Source: Cyclobacteriaceae bacterium
Lineage (GTDB): Bacteria > Bacteroidota > Bacteroidia > Cytophagales > Cyclobacteriaceae
Length of the DNA stretch: 64,000 bases
Reading direction: 5' to 3'
Assembly: GCA_016787755.1 (NCBI GenBank)
Contig: JAEUUA010000004.1
Location: forward strand, 211,704-275,703
The position numbers were made by a program, and so were the translations under genes. Positions 45,766 to 55,605 of this stretch are shown here, one piece after another (position 1 is the first letter of the stretch; every line of letters begins with the position of its first letter). The notes under the pieces were generated by a model. That model ran no database searches, was not told where the DNA came from, and saw nothing but the letters and a program-made list of their open reading frames with translations.

Positions 45766-46746
45766 TCAATCCCGATACATCACCGCCTTCACGGCTTTTA
45801 CGGTACGGGCAACATTTGGTAAAATTGCATCTATCAAAGTAGGTGCGTAGGGGAGTGGCACATCCAAACTATTGATCCGATGCACAGGTGCATCTAAATA
45901 ATCGAAGGCATGTTTTTGAATATGGTAGGTTATTTCAGTAGCGATAGATGATAAGGGCCACGCTTCTTCAACTACAACCAACCGATTAGTTTTCTTTACA
46001 GATTCAACAATGGCCGCATAATCAATGGGCCTTACAGTGCGCAAGTCAATTACCTCAGCAGAAATTCCTTCTTTCTCGAGTTCGGCTGCAGCAGCCAATG
46101 CTACTTTCATAATCTTACCGAAAGAAACAATAGTTACATCCGAACCACTTTTCTTGATATCGGCTACCCCAATGGGAATCAAATATTCTTCTTCGGGCAC
46201 TTCACCTTTATCGCCATACATCATTTCCGACTCCATAAAAATAACCGGGTCGTTATCGCGTATAGCAGTTTTTAAAAGTCCTTTAGCATCATAAGGTGTA
46301 TAAGGCACCACTACTTTTAGTCCAGGAGTATTGGCAAACCAGTTTTCAAAGTTTTGAGAATGCTGGGAACTTAACATCCCGGCATTACCGGTTGGTCCAC
46401 GAAACACAATCGGGCAATTAAATTGGCCGCCCGACATGGAAAGAAGTTTAGCAGCCGAGTTAATTATCTGATCGATTGCAACCAGCGAAAAGTTGAATGT
46501 CATAAACTCCACAATAGGGCGTAAGCCATTCATGGCAGCACCCACGCTTATGCCGGCAAATCCTAATTCAGAAATGGGCGTGTCGATTACTCGTTTAGCT
46601 CCAAACTCGTCCAGCATGCCCTGACTCACCTTATAGGCTCCGTTGTATTCAGCTACTTCTTCGCCCATCAAAAAGACTAAAGGGTCTCTTCTCATTTCTT
46701 CGTTCATGGCCTCACGAAGTGCCTCTCTAAATTGAATTTCTCTCAT
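45766..46746 (-). CDS. pdhB: Pyruvate dehydrogenase E1 component, beta subunit
   Basis: The 326-aa beta subunit, with E1 alpha, uses thiamine diphosphate to decarboxylate pyruvate in the pyruvate dehydrogenase complex. It has the E1 beta landmarks FLMGEEVAEYNGAYKVSQGML, DTPISELGFAGISVGAAMNGLRPIVEF, RGPTGNAGMLSSQHSQ and EEAWPLSSIATEI. ATG 46746 gives the standard start MREIQFREAL; the open frame up to 46836 is spurious. The alpha and E2 genes are not in this window. Confidence 0.93.
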   Translation of the reverse strand: MREIQFREALREAMNEEMRRDPLVFLMGEEVAEYNGAYKVSQGMLDEFGAKRVIDTPISELGFAGISVGAAMNGLRPIVEFMTFNFSLVAIDQIINSAAKLLSMSGGQFNCPIVFRGPTGNAGMLSSQHSQNFENWFANTPGLKVVVPYTPYDAKGLLKTAIRDNDPVIFMESEMMYGDKGEVPEEEYLIPIGVADIKKSGSDVTIVSFGKIMKVALAAAAELEKEGISAEVIDLRTVRPIDYAAIVESVKKTNRLVVVEEAWPLSSIATEITYHIQKHAFDYLDAPVHRINSLDVPLPYAPTLIDAILPNVARTVKAVKAVMYRD

Positions 46747-46846
46747 AGCTGCCGTTAGTTTGGAAAGCCCGTAAAAATAGGTATCCAAAACAATAGGATA
46801 AAGGAATAGGATGATTTTTTCCCCGAATGGAATCATATAAAAACAA

Positions 46847-46876
46847 AAAAAACCCCGGTTTTGGCCGGGGTTTTTT
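46847..46876. terminator. Bidirectional terminator between OmpA-like gene and pdhB
   Basis: Arms AAAAAACCCCGG (46847-46858) and CCGGGGTTTTTT (46865-46876) enclose a 6-nt loop and carry T runs on both strands. It follows the OmpA-like stop (46896, minus strand) by 20 bp and stands before pdhB. Confidence 0.8.
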
Positions 46877-46895
46877 ATTTACAGAAAAATCAAAA

Positions 46896-48668
46896 TTATC
46901 TTAACGCACTGCGGAAAGCTTCAGAAGTTGCGAACTTGGTGAATTCAAGATCAGTCAACGCTTTTGCTTTTAATTCCGAGTCAATTTTAACTGCGTTGGT
47001 TAGGTTGCTTACAACTGCATCGCCATTGCCTGAACGGGCAGCAGCAACGGCAGCGCCATAATAAGCCAATGCAAAATTGCTGTTCTTACGAGAAGCCTCA
47101 GCAAAAGATGAAGCCGCATTGCTGTTGTCTTTGTTCAGTAACTGAGCAAGGCCTTTGTTGAACAAGTTCACATCGGTATCTAACGCAGATGACGTAGAGC
47201 TAACAGCTGAACTGTAATTAGCCATATAGATTTCAGAGGCACCTTTAACCCCATTTACACCGCGCGTAACATCGTTGTTTGCACCACGAAGCGCTTTAGT
47301 AGCATGGCTGTAAGCCTTGTAAGGATTCCCTTTCCAAAGAGAGATCGTAGCCATGTTAGCATGAACCTCAGGAGTTTCCTTCAACTTGGCAGCAATTTCA
47401 ATTTGGGCAGAGGCTTTCTCAGCAAATTCACTGGCACGTGAAGGGTTTTCCATAGCCATTTTCAAATAAGAAGCACCTAAATTGTTATGGGCATTCCAGT
47501 TGCTTCCTTTCTTAGTAGCAGCCTCGTAGATTGCGGCCTTCTCTTCGGTTGAAGGAGTAAGGGTTGCTGCATACATCATTTCTTCAAAACTAAGAGCACT
47601 AGCCTGAGCCTGGCCGGAAGTAATTTGCTTCGCTAACACTGAAATTTCAGCGTCAGTTTTCTTCTCCTTTATCTTTAGGATTTCGGTCTTAGCGGTACGC
47701 AAACCAGGATATACTTTGCTGAATACTTTATTGTAAGTCTTCAATTTCTTCATTTGTTTTTCCTGATCCTCGAATGAACCACCGCCATTGATGATATTCA
47801 AATATTGAGATTTCTCGTCCGAAGTAATTCCATCATAAGCAGCCAAGGCATTTTTGAATTCTGTCCAGTCGTCAACCACTGGCTTAAGAATAAACTTTAC
47901 CTGATCGGCCATTCCTTGGTAATCGTATTTTTTCATTTGAGCGCGATAGTACTTTTCAATCGCCATTGCGCGTTCTTCAGAAAGCTTAGAGTTAATACGT
48001 TCAGCACCTTCTGGTGAGTGAGTACCTGTAATGGTAACGGTGCGTGTAACATTTTTAGACGCGATAAATGCATCCAACTGCTTTCCTTTATCCGCTTTCG
48101 TTTCAGATGGACGAAGTACTGATCTTCCTCTTTCGAAGATGAAATCAGGGATGATCACAGGAACCAGTTCTTCCTGGTTGTTATATCCATGATCTGCAAA
48201 AGCAGCATAGTAAGAATTTTGAACCAATTTAGAGGTAGTGATAATACCTGTTGCCAATGGCATCCGAGGAGTGGTCTTTGACTTTGTTCCTTTTGAAGCA
48301 ACGCCTTGAATTTCAACAGTTCCTACTTTATAAGCATCCTTATAAGGGAATGAATATGCTTTTGAAACCTTTGTTTCTTCTGTTTTGCTGTTGGGATAAT
48401 CCTCAGCGCGGATCACCACGGGATCCAATGCTAATTCACTTTCACCGTACTTATAGAAAGTATTGAGTGTGTAAACAGTTCCTTTTTGCAACATTTTAAC
48501 AGGAAGATTGCCTGAAAAATCAAAATTGACAGTATCCTTATGCACTTCAAGTGGATTTGGTTTTACTTCCAATTTTTGTTCCTTGGCAGCTTTGATCATT
48601 TTGGGCAGAGTACAACTCGAAAAGGAAAGCGCTCCAATGATCACGAATGCGTAAAATAATTTTCTCAT
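46896..48668 (-). CDS. OmpA-family lipoprotein with TPR region
   Basis: The 590-aa lipoprotein (MRKLFYAFVIIGALSFSSC) has an N-terminal beta domain, a central OmpA-like domain (about residues 185-265: IPDFIFERGRSVLRPSE, TVTITGTHSPEGAERINSKLSEERAMAIEKYY) and a helical TPR-like C-terminal region of about 250 residues. The OmpA domain normally binds peptidoglycan. In this protein it is internal rather than C-terminal. The start at ATG 48668 is chosen over 48704 because it gives the lipoprotein signal. A well-formed promoter lies 34 bp upstream. The protein may be an abundant envelope component. Confidence 0.85.
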   Translation of the reverse strand: MRKLFYAFVIIGALSFSSCTLPKMIKAAKEQKLEVKPNPLEVHKDTVNFDFSGNLPVKMLQKGTVYTLNTFYKYGESELALDPVVIRAEDYPNSKTEETKVSKAYSFPYKDAYKVGTVEIQGVASKGTKSKTTPRMPLATGIITTSKLVQNSYYAAFADHGYNNQEELVPVIIPDFIFERGRSVLRPSETKADKGKQLDAFIASKNVTRTVTITGTHSPEGAERINSKLSEERAMAIEKYYRAQMKKYDYQGMADQVKFILKPVVDDWTEFKNALAAYDGITSDEKSQYLNIINGGGSFEDQEKQMKKLKTYNKVFSKVYPGLRTAKTEILKIKEKKTDAEISVLAKQITSGQAQASALSFEEMMYAATLTPSTEEKAAIYEAATKKGSNWNAHNNLGASYLKMAMENPSRASEFAEKASAQIEIAAKLKETPEVHANMATISLWKGNPYKAYSHATKALRGANNDVTRGVNGVKGASEIYMANYSSAVSSTSSALDTDVNLFNKGLAQLLNKDNSNAASSFAEASRKNSNFALAYYGAAVAAARSGNGDAVVSNLTNAVKIDSELKAKALTDLEFTKFATSEAFRSALR

Positions 48669-48701
48669 GGATTTTGATTTATGGTTTCTGTAAGAGAGGT
48701 G

Positions 48702-48733
48702 CAAAGTTAACTTTATACCCCTTTTAATGCAAA
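48702..48733 (-). promoter_or_regulatory. Bacteroidota promoter for OmpA-like lipoprotein gene
   Basis: On the minus strand TTTG (48733-48730) is followed by a 20-nt spacer and TAACTTTG (48709-48702), a perfect match to the Bacteroidota -33/-7 consensus. The ATG is 34 bp downstream. Confidence 0.7.
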
Positions 48734-48866
48734 AATAGTCAAAAAAATAACTTAGGAGCCCCTGATAATAGATTGAAGACCGCTTATATTTGCGGAGAGG
48801 CTTTTAAATCGTTAGAAGGACGTTTACTCAGGTAAACGGAAGATTTGAGGGGAAATTCAACAAGCT

Positions 48867-49094
48867 ATGGCAGATTTAGTTAAAGCGATTCAAAATTTTT
48901 TTGAGAAACAGGCATTTGGTGTTTGCGCGGTTCTTGGCGAAAAGATGGGAATCGCAAGTTCCTCTATCCGCTTGTTTTTTATTTATGCCTCATTCTTGAC
49001 TTTTGGGTCACCCATTATAATTTACTTGTCAATTGCCTTTATTCTGAATATGCGAAGTCACATTCGCAAGCGCAGTACTATCTGGGATTACTAA
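48867..49094 (+). CDS. PspC domain protein
   Basis: The 75-aa protein consists of a PspC domain (GVCAVLGEKMGIASSSIRLFFIYASFLTFGSPIIIYLSIAFIL) with one or two membrane helices. PspC proteins sense or modulate membrane stress responses; minimal forms like this one are common in Bacteroidota. A TATATTTG box (48785-48792) lies upstream. Its 3' end overlaps the convergent glycosyltransferase gene by 17 bp. Confidence 0.85.
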   Translation: MADLVKAIQNFFEKQAFGVCAVLGEKMGIASSSIRLFFIYASFLTFGSPIIIYLSIAFILNMRSHIRKRSTIWDY

Positions 49095-50109
49095 ATTCAC
49101 TCAAGTCTTCGAAAGTTTTTTTTCCTAACAGGTAGTAGTCGGCTACTAATAAACCTTTGTATTGATTAGAAACATGGTAGCCTGGAATCTGGCTGGTCAG
49201 TTTTTTCCTTTTGGAAAGATTGTAAGGAAACATTCTTAGTGAATTTAAGATTGCACGGATTACAGCTCCGAAATCGGCAGGTGATCCTTGAAATAAAAAA
49301 GTAAGCGCAGCTATCAGGTCAAGGATAATTCTTAACGGAAGTTTCCAGAAGAATTTGTTTGCAGGGAGGTGCTTAACAAGCAAAGAAAATCCATTGGTAA
49401 AATTCAGATAGGTTTTGTGTGGATTTGATTTGGGTAATGTGCCTGCCCCCACATGATATACAGTACTACTCCCCACGTAGTAAACGCGATGACCAGCACG
49501 ATTTAAGCGCCAACATAAGTCGATCTCTTCCATGTGGGCAAAAAAGTCTTCATCCAGGCCACCTGCGCTGTGAAAAATATTGGAGCGAATAAACAGACAG
49601 GCACCCGTGGCCCAAAACACAGACCGAGTATCGTTATATTGTCCTTGATCTTTCTCCAGGCGGTCAAAAATCCTTCCCCGGCAGAACGGGTAGCCGAGGG
49701 AATCGATATAACCACCACCGGCACCGGCATACTCAAACGTATCTTTTTGATGATAAGAAAGTATTTTGGGTTGTGCTGCTGCGATTGTTGAATCACGTTT
49801 AAAAAGTGTTTGGATCGGATCAATCCAACCATCAGTAACTTCAACATCAGAGTTTAAGAGAACATAGTATTCTGCTTCAACCCGTTTTAATGCGTAATTG
49901 TATCCTCCGCAATAACCAAGGTTGCTTCCAATTTTTATGATTTCAATTTGTGGAAATCCTTTTTCAAGAAGAGATAGCGAATCATCGGTTGATCCATTAT
50001 CGGCAACAATTATTTTAGCGGTTGAACTATAAGCAATAACAGATGGTAGGAATTGATGAAGGAAATTTCTTCCATTGTAATTTAGAATAACAACCGCTAC
50101 TTCGGTCAT
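49078..50109 (-). CDS. Family 2 glycosyltransferase
   Basis: The 343-aa GT2 enzyme has VAVVILNYNGRNFL, IVADNGSTDDSLSLL, YVLLNSDVEV (DxD-like motif) and AHMEEIDLCWRLNRAGHRVYYV typical of rhamnosyltransferase-like GT2. It likely adds sugar to a cell-surface polysaccharide; donor and acceptor unknown. Two short hydrophobic stretches near the C-terminus may bind membrane. Its ATG overlaps the YbaB stop by 4 bp. Confidence 0.9.
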   Translation of the reverse strand: MTEVAVVILNYNGRNFLHQFLPSVIAYSSTAKIIVADNGSTDDSLSLLEKGFPQIEIIKIGSNLGYCGGYNYALKRVEAEYYVLLNSDVEVTDGWIDPIQTLFKRDSTIAAAQPKILSYHQKDTFEYAGAGGGYIDSLGYPFCRGRIFDRLEKDQGQYNDTRSVFWATGACLFIRSNIFHSAGGLDEDFFAHMEEIDLCWRLNRAGHRVYYVGSSTVYHVGAGTLPKSNPHKTYLNFTNGFSLLVKHLPANKFFWKLPLRIILDLIAALTFLFQGSPADFGAVIRAILNSLRMFPYNLSKRKKLTSQIPGYHVSNQYKGLLVADYYLLGKKTFEDLSEFSNPR

Positions 50110-50441
50110 CCCATTAAGTTGCTTAAATCCATGCCTGGGATGTTAGGAAGAAGACCTTCAGTGGCTTTCTTCATTTCTTCTTTCGCTGTTACCTCAACTT
50201 CTTCATTGGCTTTATTCACAGCGGCTACCACAAGGTCTTGCACTAACACTTTATCATCAGTTCGTAAGATAGCTGCATCAATATCGATAGAAATTACTTG
50301 TTTCTTTCCGTTTACCGTAACTTTAACCATTCCACCTCCGGCTTCCCCTGTTGCCTGCACACGCACTAAACTATCCTGTGCTTCCTTCATTTTAGCCTGC
50401 ACCTCTTTCATCTTTCCCATCATCTTCATCATGTCTAACAT
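50106..50441 (-). CDS. YbaB/EbfC family nucleoid-associated protein
   Basis: The 111-aa protein has the YbaB/EbfC pattern: a Met/Lys-rich N-terminal helix (MLDMMKMMGKMKEVQAKM), the GEAGGGMVKVTVNGKKQVISI strand pair and a C-terminal helix. The dimeric proteins bind DNA and often lie with recombination genes (recR); here the partner is a glycosyltransferase. It heads a two-gene unit. Confidence 0.92.
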   Translation of the reverse strand: MLDMMKMMGKMKEVQAKMKEAQDSLVRVQATGEAGGGMVKVTVNGKKQVISIDIDAAILRTDDKVLVQDLVVAAVNKANEEVEVTAKEEMKKATEGLLPNIPGMDLSNLMG

Positions 50442-50561
50442 TGGCGTATTTGGTTTGATTGATCTACAAAGATAAAGATTGTGATAACATAGCGAATGAA
50501 GTACGAATTAAGAAGTATGATTTACGAATTTCTTTGATAATGAAGCTTGCTGAGAACTGGC

Positions 50562-52472
50562 TCAGTTTCTTTTCTTCAGAATAACGACTGTGCTGCCACG
50601 GGAAAATGTTCTTCCGGCAAAGTCTTTTATCTTAGCGTTCCACACATAGGTTCCTTCCGGTAATGCACGACCGTTGTTGGTACCGTCCCAAGGTTTACTT
50701 TCATCGGTGAAAAATACCATTGACCCCCATCGATCAAAAATTTTCAGTTCCATTTTAACAATGTATTGGCCAAATACCCCAAAGGTTTCATTTTCGGTCG
50801 GACCTACCCCATCGGGCGTAAAGGCATTAGGGTAAAATAAATTAGCTTCTTTTGTTACAACAATCCTATTTGAAACAGAGTTGATAAGTCCGGTTTCGTT
50901 AGGCAGTGCAATGATCTGATACTGAACCACCTGGTTAATAACATCGGCTTGATCATCTACCCAAACAGTATCAGTTCCTAAGTCAACAGACAACATCAGC
51001 CCTCCGCTCTTATCAAATTTTTGAAGTCTGTAATGGCTCACTCCATTACGCCAACCCTTAAGACGCGACCACCGCACCGTAATTACATTTTTGTTATCGA
51101 GTGTAGCTGCTAATCGAATCGGGCAGATTAAGTCTCCAGGTTTACTTGCATTGCCACATTTGTCGCCATAATTAATTCGGTAACAAAATGCTCCTTCAGT
51201 GCTATAGCCAACATCCTCGATAGTGGTGTTTATTGTTTTATTTACCAATCCGAAGGAGGAGTTATTTTGATTGCGAAGAATGGCATATTCCTCCACAGTA
51301 AATAATGGATCTTGCTGCCAGGTTAGCGTCACTCCATTTGTATCGACTACTGATGAAATATTATTAATAGCAGTTGGGCTTACCGTTGTAAACGCTTCAC
51401 CGCATTTTTCAAGAGAAAAGCTTTTTGTGCCTGCAGGGTATAGGGTAACAACCTGATAACAATAATTGGTTTTACAGATTACATCTACATCGTTCAAAGA
51501 AGAGGGTGCTCCGGGTATGATCGTATAGGAACTTCCATTTCTGATTATTTCTGTAGAAGACACACCAGTAGGTGAACTGGCCCACGTAAGCAGGTTGGCA
51601 CCATTGTTAATGGCTAAATCAAAATTGTGACTGCACACCGGAAATGAATAAGTGTTGGCATTAAGGCATGGATCAAACGAGCTAAGCCGGAAGCAATAAA
51701 AATTATTCTCCGTATTCAAGTTGCTGATAGTCACCGTATTCACTCCATATAAAGTTTGAAATTGCTGAAAAGTGGTTGAGTTATTTACAGCAATCTCCAA
51801 TTTATATTGAATGTTTTGCTGCGGGTTGAAATCTAACTTTACACTAGAAGCATCAATGGCTGTGAGCGCGGCAATCTGTGGAACAGGCAAAGTGGCCAGC
51901 GAGGTGAAGGGTAGTACTTTGGCAGAACAATTATTGGCCGCATTAATATCTTTTCCTTTTACACTAATATTAAAAGTAGAAGCCACTCCATAATTGTGTG
52001 TTGCCGTTTGATTGTTGCTATTAGGAATTACCGTTTCAGGTATGCCGTCATTTTGAAAGTCAATGGAATATTGATCGTAATTTTTATCAATGATTTTGAT
52101 AGATGTTCTTAAGCCTGAACAGGTATACACTTCAAACTCAGGCTGAATATCAGGATCCACGGTTATTACAATATCATCGGCACCAATGCTTTGGTATAGC
52201 ACGGAAAGGGTAAAAGTTCCCGCTTGCGGATAAGTAATGGTAAATTGATTTTGCTGTTGTGCGGTTCCATTACCAGCACTCATTAAGCAAGGCTTTCCCG
52301 CTGTGCATTCTCCGCTGGTAATCAGGTTAGCATCCTGAATGGTAACGGTAAAGGGTGCACATCCCTTCTTCTCATCTACCTGAAAGCGGCCCAGGCGACT
52401 TATGTACTGAGCATGCGAAGCTGTCACGACAGCGAAGATGATCAAGATTGTATAAAATAATTTGTGCTTCAC
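50562..52472 (-). CDS. Secreted protein with gliding motility-associated C-terminal domain
   Basis: The product of about 636 aa has a signal peptide (KHKLFYTILIIFAVVTASHAQ), a PKD-like N-terminal domain (CAPFTVTIQD), fibronectin-III-like units (VSPTAINNISSVVDTNGVTLTW) and a C-terminal CHU_C/T9SS type B sorting domain (FYPNAFTPDGVGPTENETFGVFGQYIVKMELKIFDRWG, ending VILKKRN). Such proteins are secreted by the type IX system and attached or released. Start is uncertain: GTG 52472 is preferred to TTG 52481. Confidence 0.88.
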   Translation of the reverse strand: MKHKLFYTILIIFAVVTASHAQYISRLGRFQVDEKKGCAPFTVTIQDANLITSGECTAGKPCLMSAGNGTAQQQNQFTITYPQAGTFTLSVLYQSIGADDIVITVDPDIQPEFEVYTCSGLRTSIKIIDKNYDQYSIDFQNDGIPETVIPNSNNQTATHNYGVASTFNISVKGKDINAANNCSAKVLPFTSLATLPVPQIAALTAIDASSVKLDFNPQQNIQYKLEIAVNNSTTFQQFQTLYGVNTVTISNLNTENNFYCFRLSSFDPCLNANTYSFPVCSHNFDLAINNGANLLTWASSPTGVSSTEIIRNGSSYTIIPGAPSSLNDVDVICKTNYCYQVVTLYPAGTKSFSLEKCGEAFTTVSPTAINNISSVVDTNGVTLTWQQDPLFTVEEYAILRNQNNSSFGLVNKTINTTIEDVGYSTEGAFCYRINYGDKCGNASKPGDLICPIRLAATLDNKNVITVRWSRLKGWRNGVSHYRLQKFDKSGGLMLSVDLGTDTVWVDDQADVINQVVQYQIIALPNETGLINSVSNRIVVTKEANLFYPNAFTPDGVGPTENETFGVFGQYIVKMELKIFDRWGSMVFFTDESKPWDGTNNGRALPEGTYVWNAKIKDFAGRTFSRGSTVVILKKRN

Positions 52473-52492
52473 AGATTCCAAATTCTTTTCAA

Positions 52493-53992
52493 CTACTCGA
52501 ATTCAACAGGGTATTTCTTTAAAAAATTCTCCGCGTTTACAATATCCACATGCAATTCGCGGTCTGTTTCTATAAACGGAACAACTTCTCGGAAAGTATG
52601 AACAAATTGCTCCAGCACAGACGATGTTTTTAAGGGCCTTCTGAAATGCAACGCCTGCGCAGCGGTAATTAATTCAATGGCTAAAATTGAATACAGATTA
52701 TTTACAATCCGAAACGCTTTCGTTGCCCCGTTCGCACCCATACTTACATGATCTTCCTGTCCGTTGGAAGAAACAATAGAATCGACCGATGCAGGCGTGC
52801 ACAGTTGTTTATTCTGGCTCACTAATGAGGCAGCGGTATATTGGGGAATCATCAATCCCGAGTTAATACCCGGATCAGCCACCAGGTAATTTGGTAAATC
52901 GCGCGAGCCGGAAATTAATTGATACGTTCTGCGCTCTGAGATGCTTCCTAATTCCGCCAATGCAATCGCCAGAAAATCTAATGAAATGGCAAGCGGTTGG
53001 CCATGAAAATTTCCGGCCGAGATAATTTTATCAGCCTCTGAAAAAATATTTGGGTTGTCGCTCACTGAATTAACTTCGGTGAGGAAAGTTTGCGTCACAT
53101 AGTCAATCGCATCGGCACTGGCGCCATGTACTTGTGGCATGCACCGGAATGAATAAGGATCTTGGACGTGTTTTTTTGCTTGCGCGATGAGGGTACTGCC
53201 CTCCAATAAATTTTTTATTTCAGCGGCTATTTTAATTTGACCACGGTGCGGACGAATCTGATGCACTAACTCATCAAAAGGTTCGATGCGACCATCAAAC
53301 GCATCCAGCGAAAGCGCACCAATTTTATTGGCCAAGGCAAGTAAGCGTTGGGAGTGGAGCAAGCACCAGATTCCATAGGCACTCATAAATTGAGTACCAT
53401 TCAGTAAGGCTAATCCTTCTTTCGCTTTAAAATGAATAGGCTCCCAATCCAATAATTTTAAAACTTCATCGCTGGTATACACTTTTCCGAGGTAATGAAC
53501 CTCGCCCAAACCGATTAACGGTAATGACAAATGAGCAAGAGGAGCGAGGTCGCCCGAAGCACCCAATGATCCCATTTCATAGATTCGCGGGAGCACGCGT
53601 TCATTAAACATCCCTATCAATCGCTCGACTGTCTCGACCTGTACCCCTGAGTAGCCATACGATAGTGATTGAATTTTTAGGTACATCATCAACAAGACGA
53701 TCTCACGCGGCACTTCAGGGCCGGTGCCACAGGCATGTGACTTCACCAGGTTTTCCTGAAGTTTTTCTAACTGGTCTTTAGGAATGTTTTTATTGTAAAG
53801 AGAACCAAAGCCCGTGTTGATTCCATAGATGGGATTAACCGAGGAGATTATTTTTGCATCCAGGTAATCCCTGCACTTTATTATTTGCTGGCGCGAACTT
53901 TCAGACAAAGCAATCTTGGCATGACCGTGTAGTGCACGATCAAGTTCCTTTAAGGAAAGTGGTTTGTTAGATATGTGGTGGGTTGGCTCCAT
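52493..53992 (-). CDS. hutH: Histidine ammonia-lyase
   Basis: HutH deaminates histidine to urocanate. The 499-aa protein has the MIO-forming Ala-Ser-Gly in GSLGASGDLAPLAH, the NGTQFM region, and QDPYSFRCMPQVHGA. The enzyme is cytoplasmic. No other hut gene is seen here. It is in the same direction as hisS, separated by 59 bp containing a 9-bp imperfect hairpin (54018-54044), and is followed by the CHU_C gene. Confidence 0.95.
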   Translation of the reverse strand: MEPTHHISNKPLSLKELDRALHGHAKIALSESSRQQIIKCRDYLDAKIISSVNPIYGINTGFGSLYNKNIPKDQLEKLQENLVKSHACGTGPEVPREIVLLMMYLKIQSLSYGYSGVQVETVERLIGMFNERVLPRIYEMGSLGASGDLAPLAHLSLPLIGLGEVHYLGKVYTSDEVLKLLDWEPIHFKAKEGLALLNGTQFMSAYGIWCLLHSQRLLALANKIGALSLDAFDGRIEPFDELVHQIRPHRGQIKIAAEIKNLLEGSTLIAQAKKHVQDPYSFRCMPQVHGASADAIDYVTQTFLTEVNSVSDNPNIFSEADKIISAGNFHGQPLAISLDFLAIALAELGSISERRTYQLISGSRDLPNYLVADPGINSGLMIPQYTAASLVSQNKQLCTPASVDSIVSSNGQEDHVSMGANGATKAFRIVNNLYSILAIELITAAQALHFRRPLKTSSVLEQFVHTFREVVPFIETDRELHVDIVNAENFLKKYPVEFE

Positions 53993-54051
53993 TTTAATAG
54001 TTGACAGTAATCTGTAAGCAGTCGGCAGGTTTGGTGCCTACTGCTTTCTGC

Positions 54052-55419
54052 TCACTTTAATGTATTTAAAATATCTTCAATACCAATTTTAGTCTGTTCG
54101 CCTGTTTTCATGTTTTTGAAGGCAAGTAAACCGCTCTTCATTTCTTCCGAGCCAATCACAATCACATACGGAATCATTTTTTTATTTGCGTAGTCTAGCT
54201 GCTTTTGGATTTTAATCGGGTCAGGATAAATCTCGGCAGCGATATTGTTGTTGCGTAGGGTTTGAAGCACCTTTAATCCGTAGCGCTGACTTTCTGAATC
54301 AAAATGAGTAATCAAAACCATGCTCGAAACTTGAGTTTCTTCCGGGAAGAGTTTCAATTCTTCCATCGCATCAAATAAACGATCAACACCAAAGGAAATA
54401 CCCACGCCAGAGAGTCGTTCTTTCGCACCAAATGCTTGTGTTAAGTTATCGTAACGACCGCCACCACTCACACTGCCAATGGCAACGTTATTAATTTTTA
54501 CTTCGAAGATGCAGCCTGTATAATAGCTAAGTCCTCGTGCCAAGGAAATATCGAACTCCACATGATCTTCGCTCACTCCATAGTCTTTTACTGATTGAAA
54601 TACGGCCGATAAGTCTGCAATTCCTTTTTTTCCTTTTTCAGAAGTAGAAAAAGAATTGGTCAATAATTCGATTTTGGTTGCCGTACTCCCTTCTTTGTTG
54701 AGTATTTCGAAAACAACATCTAAACTTTTATCATCGAATCCTTTGCTGCGCAGTTCTTCTTTTACTTTTTCCTCACCGATTTTATCCAGCTTATCGATGG
54801 CTATAAACAATGCTGTTTCTTTTTCTTTTGCTCCGACTATTTCTGCCAAGCCCGAGAGAACTCCTCGGTGATTAACTTTTACGGTATAATCTGAAATCTT
54901 CAATGATTTGAATACTTCTTTGATCATTAAAATAATCTCGGCTTCGCAAATCAGAGAATCTGTTCCCACCACATCGGCATCGCATTGATAAAACTCTCGG
55001 TATCGCCCTTTCTGCGGTCGATCCGCTCGCCACACAGGTTGAATCTGGTAACGCTTAAATGGCAAAGCAATCTCATGACGGTTCATGACCACATAGCGAG
55101 CGAAAGGAACGGTGAGGTCGTAGCGGAGGCCTTTTTCGGAGATAGAATGGGTAATGAGTCTTGAGTCTCTAGAGTTGAGTTTTTGCAGATCAACATCTTT
55201 AAGGAAATCACCCGAGTTAAGAATCTTAAACAGCAACTGATCCCCTTCTTCACCATATTTCCCCGTAAGGGTGGTAAGATTCTCCATAGTGGGAGTTTCC
55301 AACGGTTGGAAACCATATTTCTGAAATACTTTCTTAATTGAGTCCAGAATAAACTGGCGCTTAGCCATTACTACAGGGCCAAAGTCGCGGGTGCCTTTTG
55401 GTAAAGAGGGTTTTTCCAT
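54052..55419 (-). CDS. hisS: Histidyl-tRNA synthetase
   Basis: The 455-aa class II enzyme charges tRNA-His. Motif 1 (KRQFILDSIKKVFQKYGFQPLETPTMEN), motif 2 (RYDLTVPFARYV; RADRPQKGRYREFYQCDADVVG), the YYTGCIFEVK His-binding loop and motif 3 (GVGISFGVDRL) are present, with the C-terminal anticodon domain. ATG 55419 replaces the longer open frame (55443). The gene is on the minus strand downstream of repeats at 55447-55555. Confidence 0.95.
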   Translation of the reverse strand: MEKPSLPKGTRDFGPVVMAKRQFILDSIKKVFQKYGFQPLETPTMENLTTLTGKYGEEGDQLLFKILNSGDFLKDVDLQKLNSRDSRLITHSISEKGLRYDLTVPFARYVVMNRHEIALPFKRYQIQPVWRADRPQKGRYREFYQCDADVVGTDSLICEAEIILMIKEVFKSLKISDYTVKVNHRGVLSGLAEIVGAKEKETALFIAIDKLDKIGEEKVKEELRSKGFDDKSLDVVFEILNKEGSTATKIELLTNSFSTSEKGKKGIADLSAVFQSVKDYGVSEDHVEFDISLARGLSYYTGCIFEVKINNVAIGSVSGGGRYDNLTQAFGAKERLSGVGISFGVDRLFDAMEELKLFPEETQVSSMVLITHFDSESQRYGLKVLQTLRNNNIAAEIYPDPIKIQKQLDYANKKMIPYVIVIGSEEMKSGLLAFKNMKTGEQTKIGIEDILNTLK

Positions 55420-55446
55420 AATAAAACGGGGCAATTTAGTCACTTA

Positions 55447-55555
55447 GCCACAGATTCACAGATTGTGAATGAGCTTAATCCTTCTCAAAGGTTGTGAATA
55501 CTCATCAATTGGTACTTTTTGTGGTTTAAGTTGAAATAATCTTCGAATCTGTGGC
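55447..55555. repeat. Palindromic repeat element with GCCACAGATTC arms
   Basis: GCCACAGATTCACAGATT (55447-55464) and the inverted arm GAATCTGTGGC (55545-55555) bound about 109 bp between hisS and the 51-aa gene. Further copies of the arm occur at 56356 and 56464. This resembles a dispersed repetitive extragenic palindrome. Apart from a candidate -7 box (TATTTTTG, 55576-55583) the interval to the next gene holds nothing else. Confidence 0.6.
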
Positions 55556-55605
55556 AATAAATTACAAAACCTGATTATTTTTGCACCCTTTAAAACACAA
55601 AGATC

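Noticed and set aside
54018..54044. Hairpin GCAGTCGGC / GCCTACTGC between hutH and hisS
   Set aside because: One mismatch in a 9-bp arm and no T run on the minus strand; not enough for a terminator.
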